Assembly: GCA_913057205.1 (NCBI GenBank)
Contig: CAJXNO010000014.1
Coordinates: 1-64,000, forward strand
Source: an uncultured Flavobacteriales bacterium
GTDB lineage: Bacteria; Bacteroidota; Bacteroidia; Flavobacteriales_G; Salibacteraceae
Direction of reading: 5' to 3'
Length of the DNA stretch: 64,000 bases
Position numbers and translations under genes: made by a program. Of this stretch, positions 25,790 through 35,099 are shown piece by piece (position 1 is the first letter of the stretch; every line of letters starts with the position of its first letter). Below the pieces are notes generated by a model. That model did not search any database. It saw nothing but the letters and a program-made list of their open reading frames with translations, and was not told where the DNA came from.

Positions 25790-26642
25790 ATGTAGCACCT
25801 AACCTTACTACTTTTCGCTGTGCTGCTGCTGAGCAGCTGTGGTGAGGATTGTACCCCGTTGACCGAAGAACGTGATCAAGTTCAAGCGGAACTCATTCAG
25901 CGAGATTCTGTGATCCAAGCGATAGACACCACTTTTGGGTTGATCGACTCCAACTTGGTCAGCTTGAAACAGATCGAGTCTGAGCTTATGCTGCAGATGC
26001 GGGAACCCCGTAAAGACAAGGAAGCCATTCAAGGCAATGTGGTGAAGATGAAGGCGATCATGGAGATGAACAAGACCTACATCAACGATCTACAAAGTAG
26101 TCTGGATGTGAGCAATACTAACATGTCTACGCTGTTCAACATCATCAACAGCATGGAAAGCAAGATCATGAAGAACAACCTTCACATGGCGCGTTTAAAT
26201 CATGATCTAGGAACCTTAGGAGCTGATTTAAGGACTGTTTGATGAGTATATGCAGGTGGAAGTGAGTAAGATGGTCTTGGAGGAAAACCTCCAAGCGATG
26301 CAGGGCGATGTAAGCAGCATGGAGGCGAAAATGAAGCAGTTAGAGAACCATATGAATACGGTTTATTTGGCGCTGGGTAAGAAGCGGGAACTGATCGAGA
26401 ATGGTGTCCTTGAGAAAGGTGGATTGTTGCGACCTTCAGATGTCAACGAGGATTTCGATACGGAGCATTTCAATGCCCATGACATGCGGAAACTGGAGGT
26501 CTTTGACTTGGCAAGCGATAAAGCACGCATCGTAACAGAACACCCGAGCGAGAGTTATGTCATCAACGGACAACAGCTGAGGATCAAGGACCGAAAACTG
26601 TTTTGGAGCATATCAAAATTCTTGATTATCGTTACTGACTAG
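25790..26642 (+). pseudogene. Coiled-coil lipoprotein gene with nonsense codon and frameshift
   Basis: ATG at 25790 is followed at once by TAG (25793). The same frame then reads HLTLLLFAVLLLSSCGED, a clear lipoprotein signal with lipobox LSSC, so codon 2 looks mutated to a stop. The frame runs as a heptad-rich coiled coil (KQIESELMLQMREP, QSSLDVSNTNMSTLF) until a stop at 26240. Homology-like sequence continues one frame over from about 26232 (GLFDEYMQVEVSKMVLEEN) to 26642; deleting one base of TTAAGG would join them. The 3' end overlaps alkB by 11 bases. Two independent lesions argue for decay. A GTG start at 25820 would cut off most of the signal peptide. Confidence 0.72.
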
Positions 26643-27669
26643 TGGATTCAATTCGCGGGTTGATAACCCTGAAAAAGAGGGGAGGAACAAGGCTCAATAA
26701 CATCATGGCAGGATATCCGGCGGGTAATTGCGGACTACCTTCTAGGTGCCTTAATAGCGGGTACTTTCTACTCGCCTTGTAGTGGTGATCGCTGTGCCGG
26801 GTAAGCTCAAAAAGTACAATGCGACCAATCGGATAGTCGCTGTTCCATGAATGCCAAGGCTGAACCCGCTCGTAGCGTCCGTTCTCCAATTGCTTGCGCC
26901 GTAGTCCGTAGTGCTCAATATAGTTAACGGTTTCAAGCAGTAGGATGCCGATAAGTGAAGTCAATAGAAAGGCTTTCAATCCTATCCAGCCAAATATCAA
27001 GTAGAGCAGAGTTAGGAGTCCGCCTTCAATGACCAGCGCTTGGAGCATTTCGTTGCGTATGTTCCACGTGCTTCTGCCTGACTTCTCTTGCAAGCTGCGT
27101 TCAATGTTCCACGCCGAAAGGAAGGAACCGACAATGGTCCTGAACCAGAAGGTGTAGATCGGCTCATTCAAGCGGGCAGACGCAGGATCCAAGGGTGTTG
27201 CTACGTTCTTGTGATGCCCCCTGTTGTGCTCCACGATGAAATGCATATACAACGAACTCAAGAGCAATGCACGAGCAAGGTTTCGCTCAAATCGCGTGGT
27301 TCGGTGGCCCAACTCATGGGCTACATTGATGCCTACCGCTCCGCATTGCACGCCCATGCTCAGTATCAACCCCGTTCGCGTGAATGCATCTATTGGCCCC
27401 ACTACTGTCCAAAGAAACCATCCCAGCGTTATGTATTGTGCCGGAACCATAGCGTATAACAGTAGATCATACAGTCGGTCTTGAAGCACATGGTTCTCGT
27501 CTTCTTCCGAACCAATTCCGCTTTTGTCTGGTGCGGTCATGAGCTCTAATCCGGGTATGATCACAAAGGCAAGAATGAGGGTGGAATAGCTCCATATTCC
27601 TTGCAGGTACAACGCCATCAATGTGGCTAGTGGCAAGATAAAAGCAAAAAAGTATCTCGTTGACTTCAC
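26632..27669 (-). CDS. alkB: Alkane 1-monooxygenase AlkB
   Basis: A 345-residue integral-membrane di-iron hydroxylase. Six hydrophobic helices carry the four His motifs of AlkB: HELGHRTTRFE (about 134-144), EHNRGHHKNVATPLDPA (about 165-181), the NYIEHYGLRR motif (about 250-259) and RHSDHHYKASRKYP (about 290-303). This set separates AlkB from fatty-acid desaturases and sterol hydroxylases. It hydroxylates terminal carbons of medium-chain alkanes using electrons from rubredoxin; no rubredoxin gene adjoins. The gene lies alone on its strand between decayed lipoprotein genes. Confidence 0.9.
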   Translation of the reverse strand: MKSTRYFFAFILPLATLMALYLQGIWSYSTLILAFVIIPGLELMTAPDKSGIGSEEDENHVLQDRLYDLLLYAMVPAQYITLGWFLWTVVGPIDAFTRTGLILSMGVQCGAVGINVAHELGHRTTRFERNLARALLLSSLYMHFIVEHNRGHHKNVATPLDPASARLNEPIYTFWFRTIVGSFLSAWNIERSLQEKSGRSTWNIRNEMLQALVIEGGLLTLLYLIFGWIGLKAFLLTSLIGILLLETVNYIEHYGLRRKQLENGRYERVQPWHSWNSDYPIGRIVLFELTRHSDHHYKASRKYPLLRHLEGSPQLPAGYPAMMLLSLVPPLFFRVINPRIESTSQ

Positions 27670-27691
27670 AGCTCTAACCTTTTTCGATAGG

Positions 27692-28009
27692 ATGCGTATA
27701 AAATTACCAAAACCTCTTGAATTTCCTACACCGACCCCGTATATGAATACTGAAGTACTTCGCGAAGTTCATCCTGTGGTGTATGCTGATCAAGGCAAAA
27801 AGAAAGTGTTTGTCATGACAGAAGATCGCAGCAGGACCTACGAGCCGGATGAATTGCTCTTTGAAGATGTGTCTGGCAACACCTTGTCTGTACCCACCTT
27901 TGTTCAAGTTTACATGACCGTATTGGATGTCTCGCAAATGAAGGCAGGAGGTTATTTTCTGCGCTTTCTCAACAATGCAAGTAAAAGCATCAAGGTGATC
28001 TTGTTTTAG
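27692..28009 (+). CDS. Small hypothetical protein
   Basis: A 105-residue soluble protein I do not recognise. The start MRIKLPKPLEFPTPTPYMN is taken because the longer frame (from 27623) overlaps alkB antisense. It has no signal peptide or membrane helix; the body is mixed beta-like (VVYADQGKKKVFVMTEDRSR, FVQVYMTVLDVSQMKAGG). It lies divergent to alkB with a 22-base gap and ends two bases before the convergent glycosyltransferase gene. Confidence 0.5.
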   Translation: MRIKLPKPLEFPTPTPYMNTEVLREVHPVVYADQGKKKVFVMTEDRSRTYEPDELLFEDVSGNTLSVPTFVQVYMTVLDVSQMKAGGYFLRFLNNASKSIKVILF

Positions 28010-28010
28010 A

Positions 28011-29117
28011 TCAATCCAGTAGTGATTGGTAAAGCCGATCGTATGCTGCAATACTCTTTTCTACATTCAAGAAGGCCGCAATGTGTTTTCGGCTTGTTTC
28101 TCCCATCTGCTTTCGACGTTCGGGGTTATCGTGCAACGCCGCCAGCGCTTCTGTAACCGCTTTGGCATTTGCAGGAGGTACGAGATAGCCGCCTTCGCCG
28201 TTGATCAACATGCCTTTATTCCCGATGATGTCAGACATGATTACGGGGTTTCCTAAGTACATGGCCTCGATCATCGCTTTTTGTGTTGCCTCCCCAAATA
28301 AAGACAGTGAGATGGAGACATCGCAGGCCTTTACTAAACTAGAGGCATCGCGCCTAAAACCTGTGAACGTGAATTGCTTTTCCACTCCTTGTTCGGCCAT
28401 CCATCCTCGCACTTCCGGTGTGTCCAATCCATCTCCGATCATCAGGATATGCACCTGCTTTTCTCTTGGCAGCTCACCCATAGCTTCCAACAGATAGCGC
28501 ACCCCCTTCATCTTGGTTCGATGATTGGCTACGAAGGAACAGATCATGGCATCTTTGGACAGGTTGAATTCGCTCAGATCTGCTGGTTCAATGTGATCAT
28601 ACCACGCGGAGCTGTGCCCTTTGTGGATGGTAACCGCTCGCTCTGGTTTCACACCATTTTGGATGTAGCGTTGGCGCACGCTCTCGGCCAAACAGACCAT
28701 TTTATCGATCCTTGGATTCAGAAACGACAAATACAAGGTTGGGTCGTACCAATGGATGTTGCCCGTGTATCCTCGGTAAGAGAGTAGCTTAACGGTTGGT
28801 TTGTTCCAAACTGCCCACGCTGCATTCGCGATGGCCTTACTGTAGAATGCTTGAATCAACTGAATGCCTTCTTGATCGACCAGTTTCCGAATGTGCTGAA
28901 TACTTTTCCGGTCCATCTTGCTTTGTGGTCGGTGATCAACAATGGTGCAGCCTGCAGCTTCGAGCTTTTCAATGTATGCAGACCTTCCTGGGGTCATGAC
29001 CCAAACCTTGTAGCCAAGTTGTACCAGCCCGAGTACGATCTCTGCTTCCGGACGAATGGGATTCGGTGCTCCGCTGTAGTTGCTGATCACCAATAACCTA
29101 GGAGCAGATGCATTCAT
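28011..29117 (-). CDS. Family 4-type glycosyltransferase
   Basis: A 368-residue GT-B glycosyltransferase starting MNASAPRLLVISNYSGAPNP. The N-terminal Rossmann half handles the acceptor. The C-terminal half has VCSFVANHR-like strand sequence, LMIGDGLDTPEVRGW (about 245-259), and the donor-site segment DVSISLSLFGEATQKAMIEA (about 292-311), whose GE...EA spacing matches the EX7E motif. The open frame continues upstream without a stop through another 150 codons that belong to a broken lipoprotein gene; those residues are unlike glycosyltransferases. A TATCACCTTCG box lies just before the ATG. Cell-surface polysaccharide synthesis is likely. Confidence 0.8.
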   Translation of the reverse strand: MNASAPRLLVISNYSGAPNPIRPEAEIVLGLVQLGYKVWVMTPGRSAYIEKLEAAGCTIVDHRPQSKMDRKSIQHIRKLVDQEGIQLIQAFYSKAIANAAWAVWNKPTVKLLSYRGYTGNIHWYDPTLYLSFLNPRIDKMVCLAESVRQRYIQNGVKPERAVTIHKGHSSAWYDHIEPADLSEFNLSKDAMICSFVANHRTKMKGVRYLLEAMGELPREKQVHILMIGDGLDTPEVRGWMAEQGVEKQFTFTGFRRDASSLVKACDVSISLSLFGEATQKAMIEAMYLGNPVIMSDIIGNKGMLINGEGGYLVPPANAKAVTEALAALHDNPERRKQMGETSRKHIAAFLNVEKSIAAYDRLYQSLLD

Positions 29118-30017
29118 GCTACGAAGGTGATAAAAAGAAAGTCTGCAAGGAAGGGCATCTTCAAGCTGCTGCAGGATGTTCGTACGGAAGGCTTTCAGCT
29201 CACTCCGAATGGTGGCAATGTCTTCTGGCTTGATGTTCGAAACGGACTTTTGACCCGACTTGATGTCATAGATCGTGGGCACATCCATCTGAGCCAAGAT
29301 TTCCTTTATGGTACTAAACTGGGCGTATGCAACACTCGCCTCCGTTGGGATCTCATATTGCTCTAACATCATGTGCAAGTTGGCCACGTAGTGCTTATTC
29401 TGGTTGAGCAGGTGAACGAACAACAGGAGGTCATTCGGTCGCACATGGTTTACATCCAAGTGCAAGCCCTCCATGAAGCACCCCATGATCATCAATAGTC
29501 CGATGCCTTCTTTGTCTTGTTGCGTCAGTACCTTATGTCCACCATCGTAGATTTTGAGAATCGTACGTCCCAATGAGTCGGGAGCATTGATGTTCTTTTG
29601 GAAACGATCACGCAGCCCTTATGGCATGGTAATGCCGAGTCCGAGCTCATTGGTGATGTCTTGACATGCAGCGAAATAATCTAAGCTTCCCTGCTGGTGA
29701 TTGTAAGAGCTGGCATAGCCTAAGTCCATCAGGTAGGCACCCAATACGATGCTCGACTTGAAAAAGGTTAACTTCTGGTTGGTGATGGGCAGCATCATGT
29801 CTGGCGCATATGGAATCCTAGCATTGCGCAACAACGCAGGCGTTTGCATCGGCGTAGGCAAGGTGAACATACGCGTAGTCTTACCACTGTCGTCGGATGT
29901 TGCCGCTTCTTCCTGTTCGGAATCAGAGAGGTTCTTTTCCACAGGGGTACTTGTGCCGCCGCATCCGGTGAGGAGCAGAAGGAAGATCATCGATATGCCA
30001 AGGAGATGCTTGATCAC
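29118..30017 (-). pseudogene. Lipoprotein gene with in-frame TAA
   Basis: A GTG start at 30017 gives MIKHLLGISMIFLLLLTGCG, a lipoprotein signal with lipobox LTGC. The frame stops at TAA 29619-29621 (codon 133) but continues in the same frame with matching character: GLRDRFQKNINAPDSLGRTI, then LMIMGCFMEGLHLDVNHV, as in a Bacteroidota lipoprotein family I recall of about 300 residues. The downstream part also lacks its own stop and runs into the glycosyltransferase frame. The GTG overlaps the TGA of the upstream T9SS gene (GTGA), showing the two were translationally coupled. Decay by nonsense mutation is the simplest reading; sequencing error is the alternative. Confidence 0.7.
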
Positions 30018-31117
30018 TTGATCATCACTTTTTTGGTTACTTCTTTTCCTTCTCCTACTGCCTTGATGAAATAGATACCTGGCATCATGAAGTTGTTCGG
30101 ATCAATGTGATAGACAGATTAACGGTTGAATTTTGAGACAGGGATCAGCTGCGAAATCTCGCTACCATAACCGTCGATGACATAGGTCCTAAACATGCTG
30201 CGAGAGCAATCCAATACGGCTCTACAAGATGGAACGCATGGGTTTGGATAAACTTCGATGTCGCAAGGCTCTTCCCCGTTACCATTGTCTTCAATGCTAG
30301 CCACAACTACATCAAATCGTTCCTCATCGCCATCATAGTCTACTTGTGTAAGCCGATAGTAGTAGGTACCTGGATAAAGAGGTCCGTCTTCAAAGGTGTA
30401 GTGACTTTCAGATCGGCTGTTGCCTGCTCCATCTACTCGGTTTACCAATTCAAAGACAAGCCCGTTGGTGGAACGTTCAACGATAAATCGATCATTATCA
30501 ACCTCCGTCGCGGTGGTCCATTCCAAGGAGATGTAGTTGTTTCCCTGTTGTACCATTGCATCAAAGTGCACAAGCTCAACAGGAAGTGTGCTTACACCTA
30601 GGCACCACCCTTCGCCCGAGATTGTTCCACTGACGTTAGCTGCACCAGACCCACAAACCTCACCGTTGCCGGTCACATTCACATCTCCATTGATCGTTAG
30701 GTCTCCAGAGAGGTCTAGTTCGCCTGATCCGGTTACGTTCAGATCACCGTTGATGGTTAACGCTGCATCATCCTCGATTTCAAACTCCGCATTACCAGAA
30801 ATTTGAAGGTTTCCATTGATGATCAAGTTGCCCCCCTCTTCGATCGTAAAATCAGCATTACCATTGATGATGATTGGGTCGAAATTAGTCTCAAGTGAGT
30901 CTGCGATGAAAATGTCTACGTTGCCATTAATGATGCAGCCGGGATTCACTCCACTGCTGCTACCGCTATGGCTGCTGTTAGACCATTATCCATTCTGTTC
31001 GAAGATCCCATCTTGGATCGAGAAGAAGTTGGATCCCGGTGGCTGTGCGAAGGATGCTGCGGAATACAGGGTTCCGAGCAACACAACCAGCAAGATTCGA
31101 AAGCGCGATGCTGACAT
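30014..31117 (-). pseudogene. T9SS-secreted protein gene with two in-frame TAA codons
   Basis: One 368-codon frame runs from ATG 31117 to TGA 30014, broken by TAA at 30986-30988 (codon 44) and 30119-30121 (codon 333). Signal peptide: MSASRFRILLVVLLGTLYSA. After the first stop the frame reads WSNSSHSGSSSGVNPGCIIN, then six or more INGN/INGD repeats of a beta-helix type (30690-30950), a fibronectin-like part (ISLEWTTATEVDNDRFIVER) and a sorting domain. Beyond the second stop the frame still gives MPGIYFIKAVGEGKEVTKKV, the end of a T9SS type A signal, and its TGA overlaps the next gene start. Intact homologous ends on both sides of each stop show one broken gene. Confidence 0.8.
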
Positions 31118-31172
31118 GCTAGGGCGTTTTGGTAATGCGTATGTGTGATTATACGTATTCGCTACCAAAAGG

Positions 31173-32600
31173 TTAGTTATCTGATATTTTACTCACCTTG
31201 AGCATGTTAGACATTCCTTTCTTTGCAATTGGCATACTAGCGATGTTGATCATGAGGTCTTCATCGTCTAAGAAGCCTGCCTTTTTTAGTTCGTACTTGA
31301 TGTCAGCGATGGTATGATCAGTGCTGACGAATTTGTCGTAATAAAAGCCTTTTACACCCCATACCAAACTCAGCATATTCAAGATGCGGAAATTGGAGGT
31401 GAACACGAAGATCCAAGCATTGGGTCGATAGGATGAAATCCGGAAAGCGGTGTAGCCGGAAAAGGTCATGGTTACAATGGCCTTGGCACCGGTCTTTTGA
31501 CTTAAGCGTACGGCAGAGTGACAAATGGCATCGGTGATGATTCGGTCAGGCCTGCTTTCGTGCTCCATTTCCTTGAAATAGATTCCGTCATAGTCTTCTA
31601 CACGGGTAATAATGCTCGACATCGTGCGTACCACTTCAACCGGGAACTTACCTACGCTTGTTTCTCCACTCAACATTACGGCATCGGCGCCATCCATTAC
31701 GGCGTTTGCCACGTCGTTCACTTCGGCTCTACTAGGAGTCATGCTGTCGATCATGCTCTCCATCATCTGCGTGGCGATGATCACAGGCTTACCGGCACGC
31801 TGGCATTTATTCACGATCTCTTTCTGCACCAATGGAACATTCTGCAGCGGAATCTCTACTCCAAGGTCACCGCGGGCTACCATGATACCATCGGTCTCTT
31901 GAATGATCTCGTCAATGTTTGCAACCGCTTCAGGTTTCTCGATCTTGGCAATGATCCTCACATTCTTGCCCTTGGCTTCGATGTATTCTCTGAGTTCAAT
32001 GATGTCTGATGGTTGGCGAACGAATGAGAGTGCCACCCAACTCACGTTGTGTTGGAGTGCAAAATCAAGGTCTTCTTTGTCTTTATCGGTCAAGCATGGC
32101 AGTGAAAGCTTCGTATCCGGCAAGTTCACACCTTTGCGTGGCTTTAGCATTCCACCTTGGGTCACCTCAGCTACTACGTCATTTCCTTCAATGCGAAGTA
32201 CCTTGATGTGCAGCTTTCCGTCGTCCAATAAGATCGACTCCCCTGGTTTCACGTCTTCCAAGAGGGGAGGGTAGCTGACCATGACGCGTTCGGCATTTCC
32301 GATCACCTCTTCGGGTGTTAGCCTGAACTCCGCTCCATTCTTAAGTTCAACTTCAGCTGATTCAAGCTCACCTACGCGGAGTTTCGGACCACTGAGATCA
32401 GCGAGAATGGCGGTGTGGCTTTTCATCTCCCCGTCTAACGCACGCAAGCGGTGGATCACTTCTTCGTGATCGCTGTGTTTTCCATGCGAAAAGTTGAGTC
32501 GCGCAACGGTCATGCCGTGATCGATCATACCCTTCAACTTCTCCTTGGAAGAGCAGGCCGGACCGATGGTTGCGACGATTTTTGTTTTGTTCTTTAGCAT
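31173..32600 (-). CDS. pyk: Pyruvate kinase
   Basis: A 475-residue glycolytic enzyme converting phosphoenolpyruvate and ADP to pyruvate and ATP. Substrate motifs: MTVARLNFSHG (about 30-40), LADLSGPKLRVGE, the catalytic-Lys segment RIIAKIEKPEAVANIDEI, ARGDLGVEIP and the TQMMESMI helix with the nearby SGETSVGKFP. The C-terminal domain ends ISDN and lacks the extra PEP-utiliser domain found in some Gram-positives. A -7 box lies 49 bases upstream. The order rnc, IPExxxVDY, pyk is one I recall as common in Bacteroidota. Confidence 0.96.
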   Translation of the reverse strand: MLKNKTKIVATIGPACSSKEKLKGMIDHGMTVARLNFSHGKHSDHEEVIHRLRALDGEMKSHTAILADLSGPKLRVGELESAEVELKNGAEFRLTPEEVIGNAERVMVSYPPLLEDVKPGESILLDDGKLHIKVLRIEGNDVVAEVTQGGMLKPRKGVNLPDTKLSLPCLTDKDKEDLDFALQHNVSWVALSFVRQPSDIIELREYIEAKGKNVRIIAKIEKPEAVANIDEIIQETDGIMVARGDLGVEIPLQNVPLVQKEIVNKCQRAGKPVIIATQMMESMIDSMTPSRAEVNDVANAVMDGADAVMLSGETSVGKFPVEVVRTMSSIITRVEDYDGIYFKEMEHESRPDRIITDAICHSAVRLSQKTGAKAIVTMTFSGYTAFRISSYRPNAWIFVFTSNFRILNMLSLVWGVKGFYYDKFVSTDHTIADIKYELKKAGFLDDEDLMINIASMPIAKKGMSNMLKVSKISDN

Positions 32601-32648
32601 GGTTCGAGGGAGTTAAAAGTATGGATTAGATAGGGTAAGCTTCACGGC

Positions 32649-32656
32649 CAAAGGTA
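32649..32656 (-). promoter_or_regulatory. -7 box of pyk
   Basis: TACCTTTG on the minus strand, exact TAnnTTTG, giving a leader of about 40 bases to the pyk ATG. No clear -33 box is visible. Confidence 0.4.
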
Positions 32657-32670
32657 GGGTCATTAACAAC

Positions 32671-33090
32671 TCAATCTTCAAAGAGTGCATACTGAATATG
32701 TTCAAATGCATCCGGGTCAAGTTCTGATACCAATTGGAAAGACTCGATGGAGCGAAGACGTGCCTGGAAGTCTTCCAAGGGAAACAATTCAATGTAACCT
32801 TCGATGAAGAGGAAGAAGTCGTATTGCTTCAGGTTTCCCATGAGATAGATTTCATCGTTCTGGTTATCCAGTAACATGTACTTCAAGTGCACATCCGGGT
32901 CTTTGTGCAAGAAGAAGGGGAAGCGATCGAGTTTACCACCCTTCACGGGAAGGTCGATGGTATTCCGAACGAAATTCATGCCGAGGGCCAGATTCAAGAT
33001 GCCAGCTACACGATAGTCTTTCAAGTGGCAACTGACACCAAAGACCAAGTACTCATAACCGTCATCAAATTGCAGTCGGTGCTTAGTCAT
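32671..33090 (-). CDS. IPExxxVDY family protein
   Basis: A 139-residue protein of a small Bacteroidota family named for its central motif. Here the equivalent stretch is around LPVKGGKLDRFPFFLH, and the protein ends LDPDAFEHIQYALFED. No signal peptide, membrane helix or enzymatic motif is seen, and function is unknown. Placement between rnc and pyk on the same strand is the usual context and the main support for the call. Confidence 0.7.
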   Translation of the reverse strand: MTKHRLQFDDGYEYLVFGVSCHLKDYRVAGILNLALGMNFVRNTIDLPVKGGKLDRFPFFLHKDPDVHLKYMLLDNQNDEIYLMGNLKQYDFFLFIEGYIELFPLEDFQARLRSIESFQLVSELDPDAFEHIQYALFED

Positions 33091-33099
33091 GGGGCAAGA

Positions 33100-33822
33100 T
33101 TAAAGCATGAGCTGTTCACATGCCAGCTCAGAGGCTTTTTGTTCAGCTTTTTTCTTCGACTTTTCTTTTGCCGTAGCAAGCAGTACTTCATTGACCACTA
33201 CCGCACAGCTAAAGCACTGGTCATCGTCTGTATTGTTGGAGGTATTGAAGTTGATCTTCTTTTTTTCTCGTTGCGCCCATTCGATCAACTTGCTCTTGAA
33301 GTCATAGGACTGCTTAACGATCATGTCGATGTCTAGGTACTTCGGGATGAGGTAGCCTTCGATGCTCTTTTTGGCCACCTTGAAACCTCGATCGATGTAG
33401 ATCGCTCCCAACCAGGCTTCCAGTGCGTTGCCTACGATCTTGTCCATGGAATCTTCGTTACCGATACGGGCTTCTATTACCTTGTGCAGCTTAGATGCTT
33501 TGCCCACATCGCCTAGGGTTCCTCGGTTAACGATGCGTGAACGCAGTTTTGTAAGACTTCCTTCATTGGAGCTTGGATAGCGTTTGAAGAGGAACTCGGT
33601 GATCACCGTATCGAGCACCGCATCGCCAAGCAATTCAAGGCGCTCGTTGCAATCCAAATGTTCATACTTTCCAGAACCGATGACCGACTTGTGCCGAAGC
33701 GCTTTTTCATACCAAGCGATTTCGCGCGGTTGTACACCCCACTTCAATTGCAGGTATTGCTTGAGCTGCTTCTGCCTGGGGGAATATGATTTAAAAAACG
33801 AAAAGAAGGCTGGCTGTGTTAT
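33100..33822 (-). CDS. rnc: Ribonuclease III with no standard start codon
   Basis: A double-strand RNA endonuclease for rRNA and mRNA processing. The signature NERLELLGDAVLD and the acidic EAWLGAIYID segment (Glu, Asp metal ligands) are intact, and a C-terminal dsRNA-binding domain follows (DFKSKLIEWAQREKKKINF, KKKAEQKASELACEQLM). The only conventional start is TTG at 33747, giving 215 residues and removing the first helix. In-frame sequence TQPAFFSFFKSYSPRQKQLK upstream has the length and character of the family N-terminus and begins next to an ATA (33820-33822) that overlaps the fabF stop, giving 240 residues. The upstream in-frame TGA leaves no ATG or GTG. Confidence 0.85.
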   Translation of the reverse strand: MTQPAFFSFFKSYSPRQKQLKQYLQLKWGVQPREIAWYEKALRHKSVIGSGKYEHLDCNERLELLGDAVLDTVITEFLFKRYPSSNEGSLTKLRSRIVNRGTLGDVGKASKLHKVIEARIGNEDSMDKIVGNALEAWLGAIYIDRGFKVAKKSIEGYLIPKYLDIDMIVKQSYDFKSKLIEWAQREKKKINFNTSNNTDDDQCFSCAVVVNEVLLATAKEKSKKKAEQKASELACEQLML

Positions 33823-35078
33823 TAGCCCTCACACTTCTTAAAGATCACGGAGGCGTTGTGTCCACCAAACCCGAAGGTGTTGCTGAGGGCCACATTCACC
33901 GTGCGTTCTTGAGCCGTGTGGAACGTAAGGTTTAACTTGGGGTCTATTTCTTCATCATCCGTGAAGTGGTTGATGGTAGGTGGTACAATATCGTTCTTTA
34001 CCGCCAGCAAGGTGGCGATACCTTCAATGGCTCCGGCAGCACCCAATAGGTGACCGGTCATTGACTTGGTTGAACTGATGTTGAGCTTTTCAGCATGGTC
34101 ACCAAAGACTCCGCGTATCGCCTTCAACTCTGCAACATCACCCAATGGTGTACTGGTGCCGTGAACATTGATATAATCAAAGTCCTCCGGCTTCAAACCT
34201 GGGTCATCTTCCATAGCCGACCGCATCACGTTCAACGCGCCAAATCCTTCTGGATGAGGAGCTGTGATGTGGTGAGCGTCTGCAGACAGTCCACCGCCTG
34301 CAATTTCTGCGTAGATCTTGGCACCCCGTGCCTTTGCGTGTTCGTACTCTTCTAAAATAAGCGCACCTGCACCTTCGCCCATCACAAAACCATCGCGGTC
34401 TTTATCGAATGGACGAGAAGCTGTGGCTGGATCGTCATTTCTAGTGGAGAGTGCATGCATGGCGTTAAATCCGCCGATGCCTGATTCATTGACCGCTGCT
34501 TCAGAACCTCCCGTTACGATCACATCCGCCTTACCCAATCGGATATAGTTGTATGCGTCGATCATAGAGTTCGTACTGGTAGCGCAAGCGCTGACCAGGC
34601 TGAAGTTAGGTCCGCGAAAGCCATATTTGATTGAAATATGCCCTGCCGCGATATCTGAAATCATTTTTGGAATGAAGAAAGGGTTAAAACGAGGGTTTCC
34701 TCCTCCTTCCACAAAACCTTTGACTTCATCCTGGAAGGTCATGATTCCTCCGATCCCTGAGCCCCAGATGACGCCGATTCGATCAACGTTCATCTTATCC
34801 GCATTCAAGCCTGCATCATTGATGGCTTCATCTGCCACAATCATTGCAAACTTGCTGAAGAGGTCGAGCTTACGGCCTTCCTTACGATCAAAATGATCAT
34901 CGAGGTTCAAGCCCTTCACCTCGCAAGCGAACTGGGTCTTAAAATTAGAAGCGTCAAAGCGGGTGATGGGTGCCGCACCACTTACACCTTTCAATAGGGC
35001 ATCCCAATAAGCCTGGGCATTATTCCCAATTGGCGTGAGTGCTCCAATACCGGTTACCACTACCCGCTTCAACGACAT
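33822..35078 (-). CDS. fabF: 3-oxoacyl-ACP synthase II
   Basis: A 418-residue beta-ketoacyl-ACP synthase that elongates fatty acids on acyl carrier protein. The catalytic Cys is in VSACATSTNSMIDAYNYI (about 163-180), the two His in NVHGTSTPLGDVAELKAI (about 303-320) and KSMTGHLLGAAGAIEG (about 338-353). NTFGFGGHNASVIF closes the fold. Length and motifs are canonical. It follows acpP by 21 bases, the classic arrangement, and its TAATAA end is where rnc appears to begin. Confidence 0.96.
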   Translation of the reverse strand: MSLKRVVVTGIGALTPIGNNAQAYWDALLKGVSGAAPITRFDASNFKTQFACEVKGLNLDDHFDRKEGRKLDLFSKFAMIVADEAINDAGLNADKMNVDRIGVIWGSGIGGIMTFQDEVKGFVEGGGNPRFNPFFIPKMISDIAAGHISIKYGFRGPNFSLVSACATSTNSMIDAYNYIRLGKADVIVTGGSEAAVNESGIGGFNAMHALSTRNDDPATASRPFDKDRDGFVMGEGAGALILEEYEHAKARGAKIYAEIAGGGLSADAHHITAPHPEGFGALNVMRSAMEDDPGLKPEDFDYINVHGTSTPLGDVAELKAIRGVFGDHAEKLNISSTKSMTGHLLGAAGAIEGIATLLAVKNDIVPPTINHFTDDEEIDPKLNLTFHTAQERTVNVALSNTFGFGGHNASVIFKKCEG

Positions 35079-35099
35079 ATCTAAAGTTTTAGGAATTTC

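Noticed and set aside
26222-26250. Programmed +1 frameshift in the coiled-coil lipoprotein gene
   Set aside because: There is no slippery sequence like the prfB site, and the same gene already has a stop at codon 2. Decay or sequence error is simpler.
28011-29573. A 520-residue fusion of a novel N-terminal domain with a glycosyltransferase
   Set aside because: The first 150 codons are in frame with, and continue, the broken lipoprotein gene upstream. The glycosyltransferase has its own ATG and promoter-like box.
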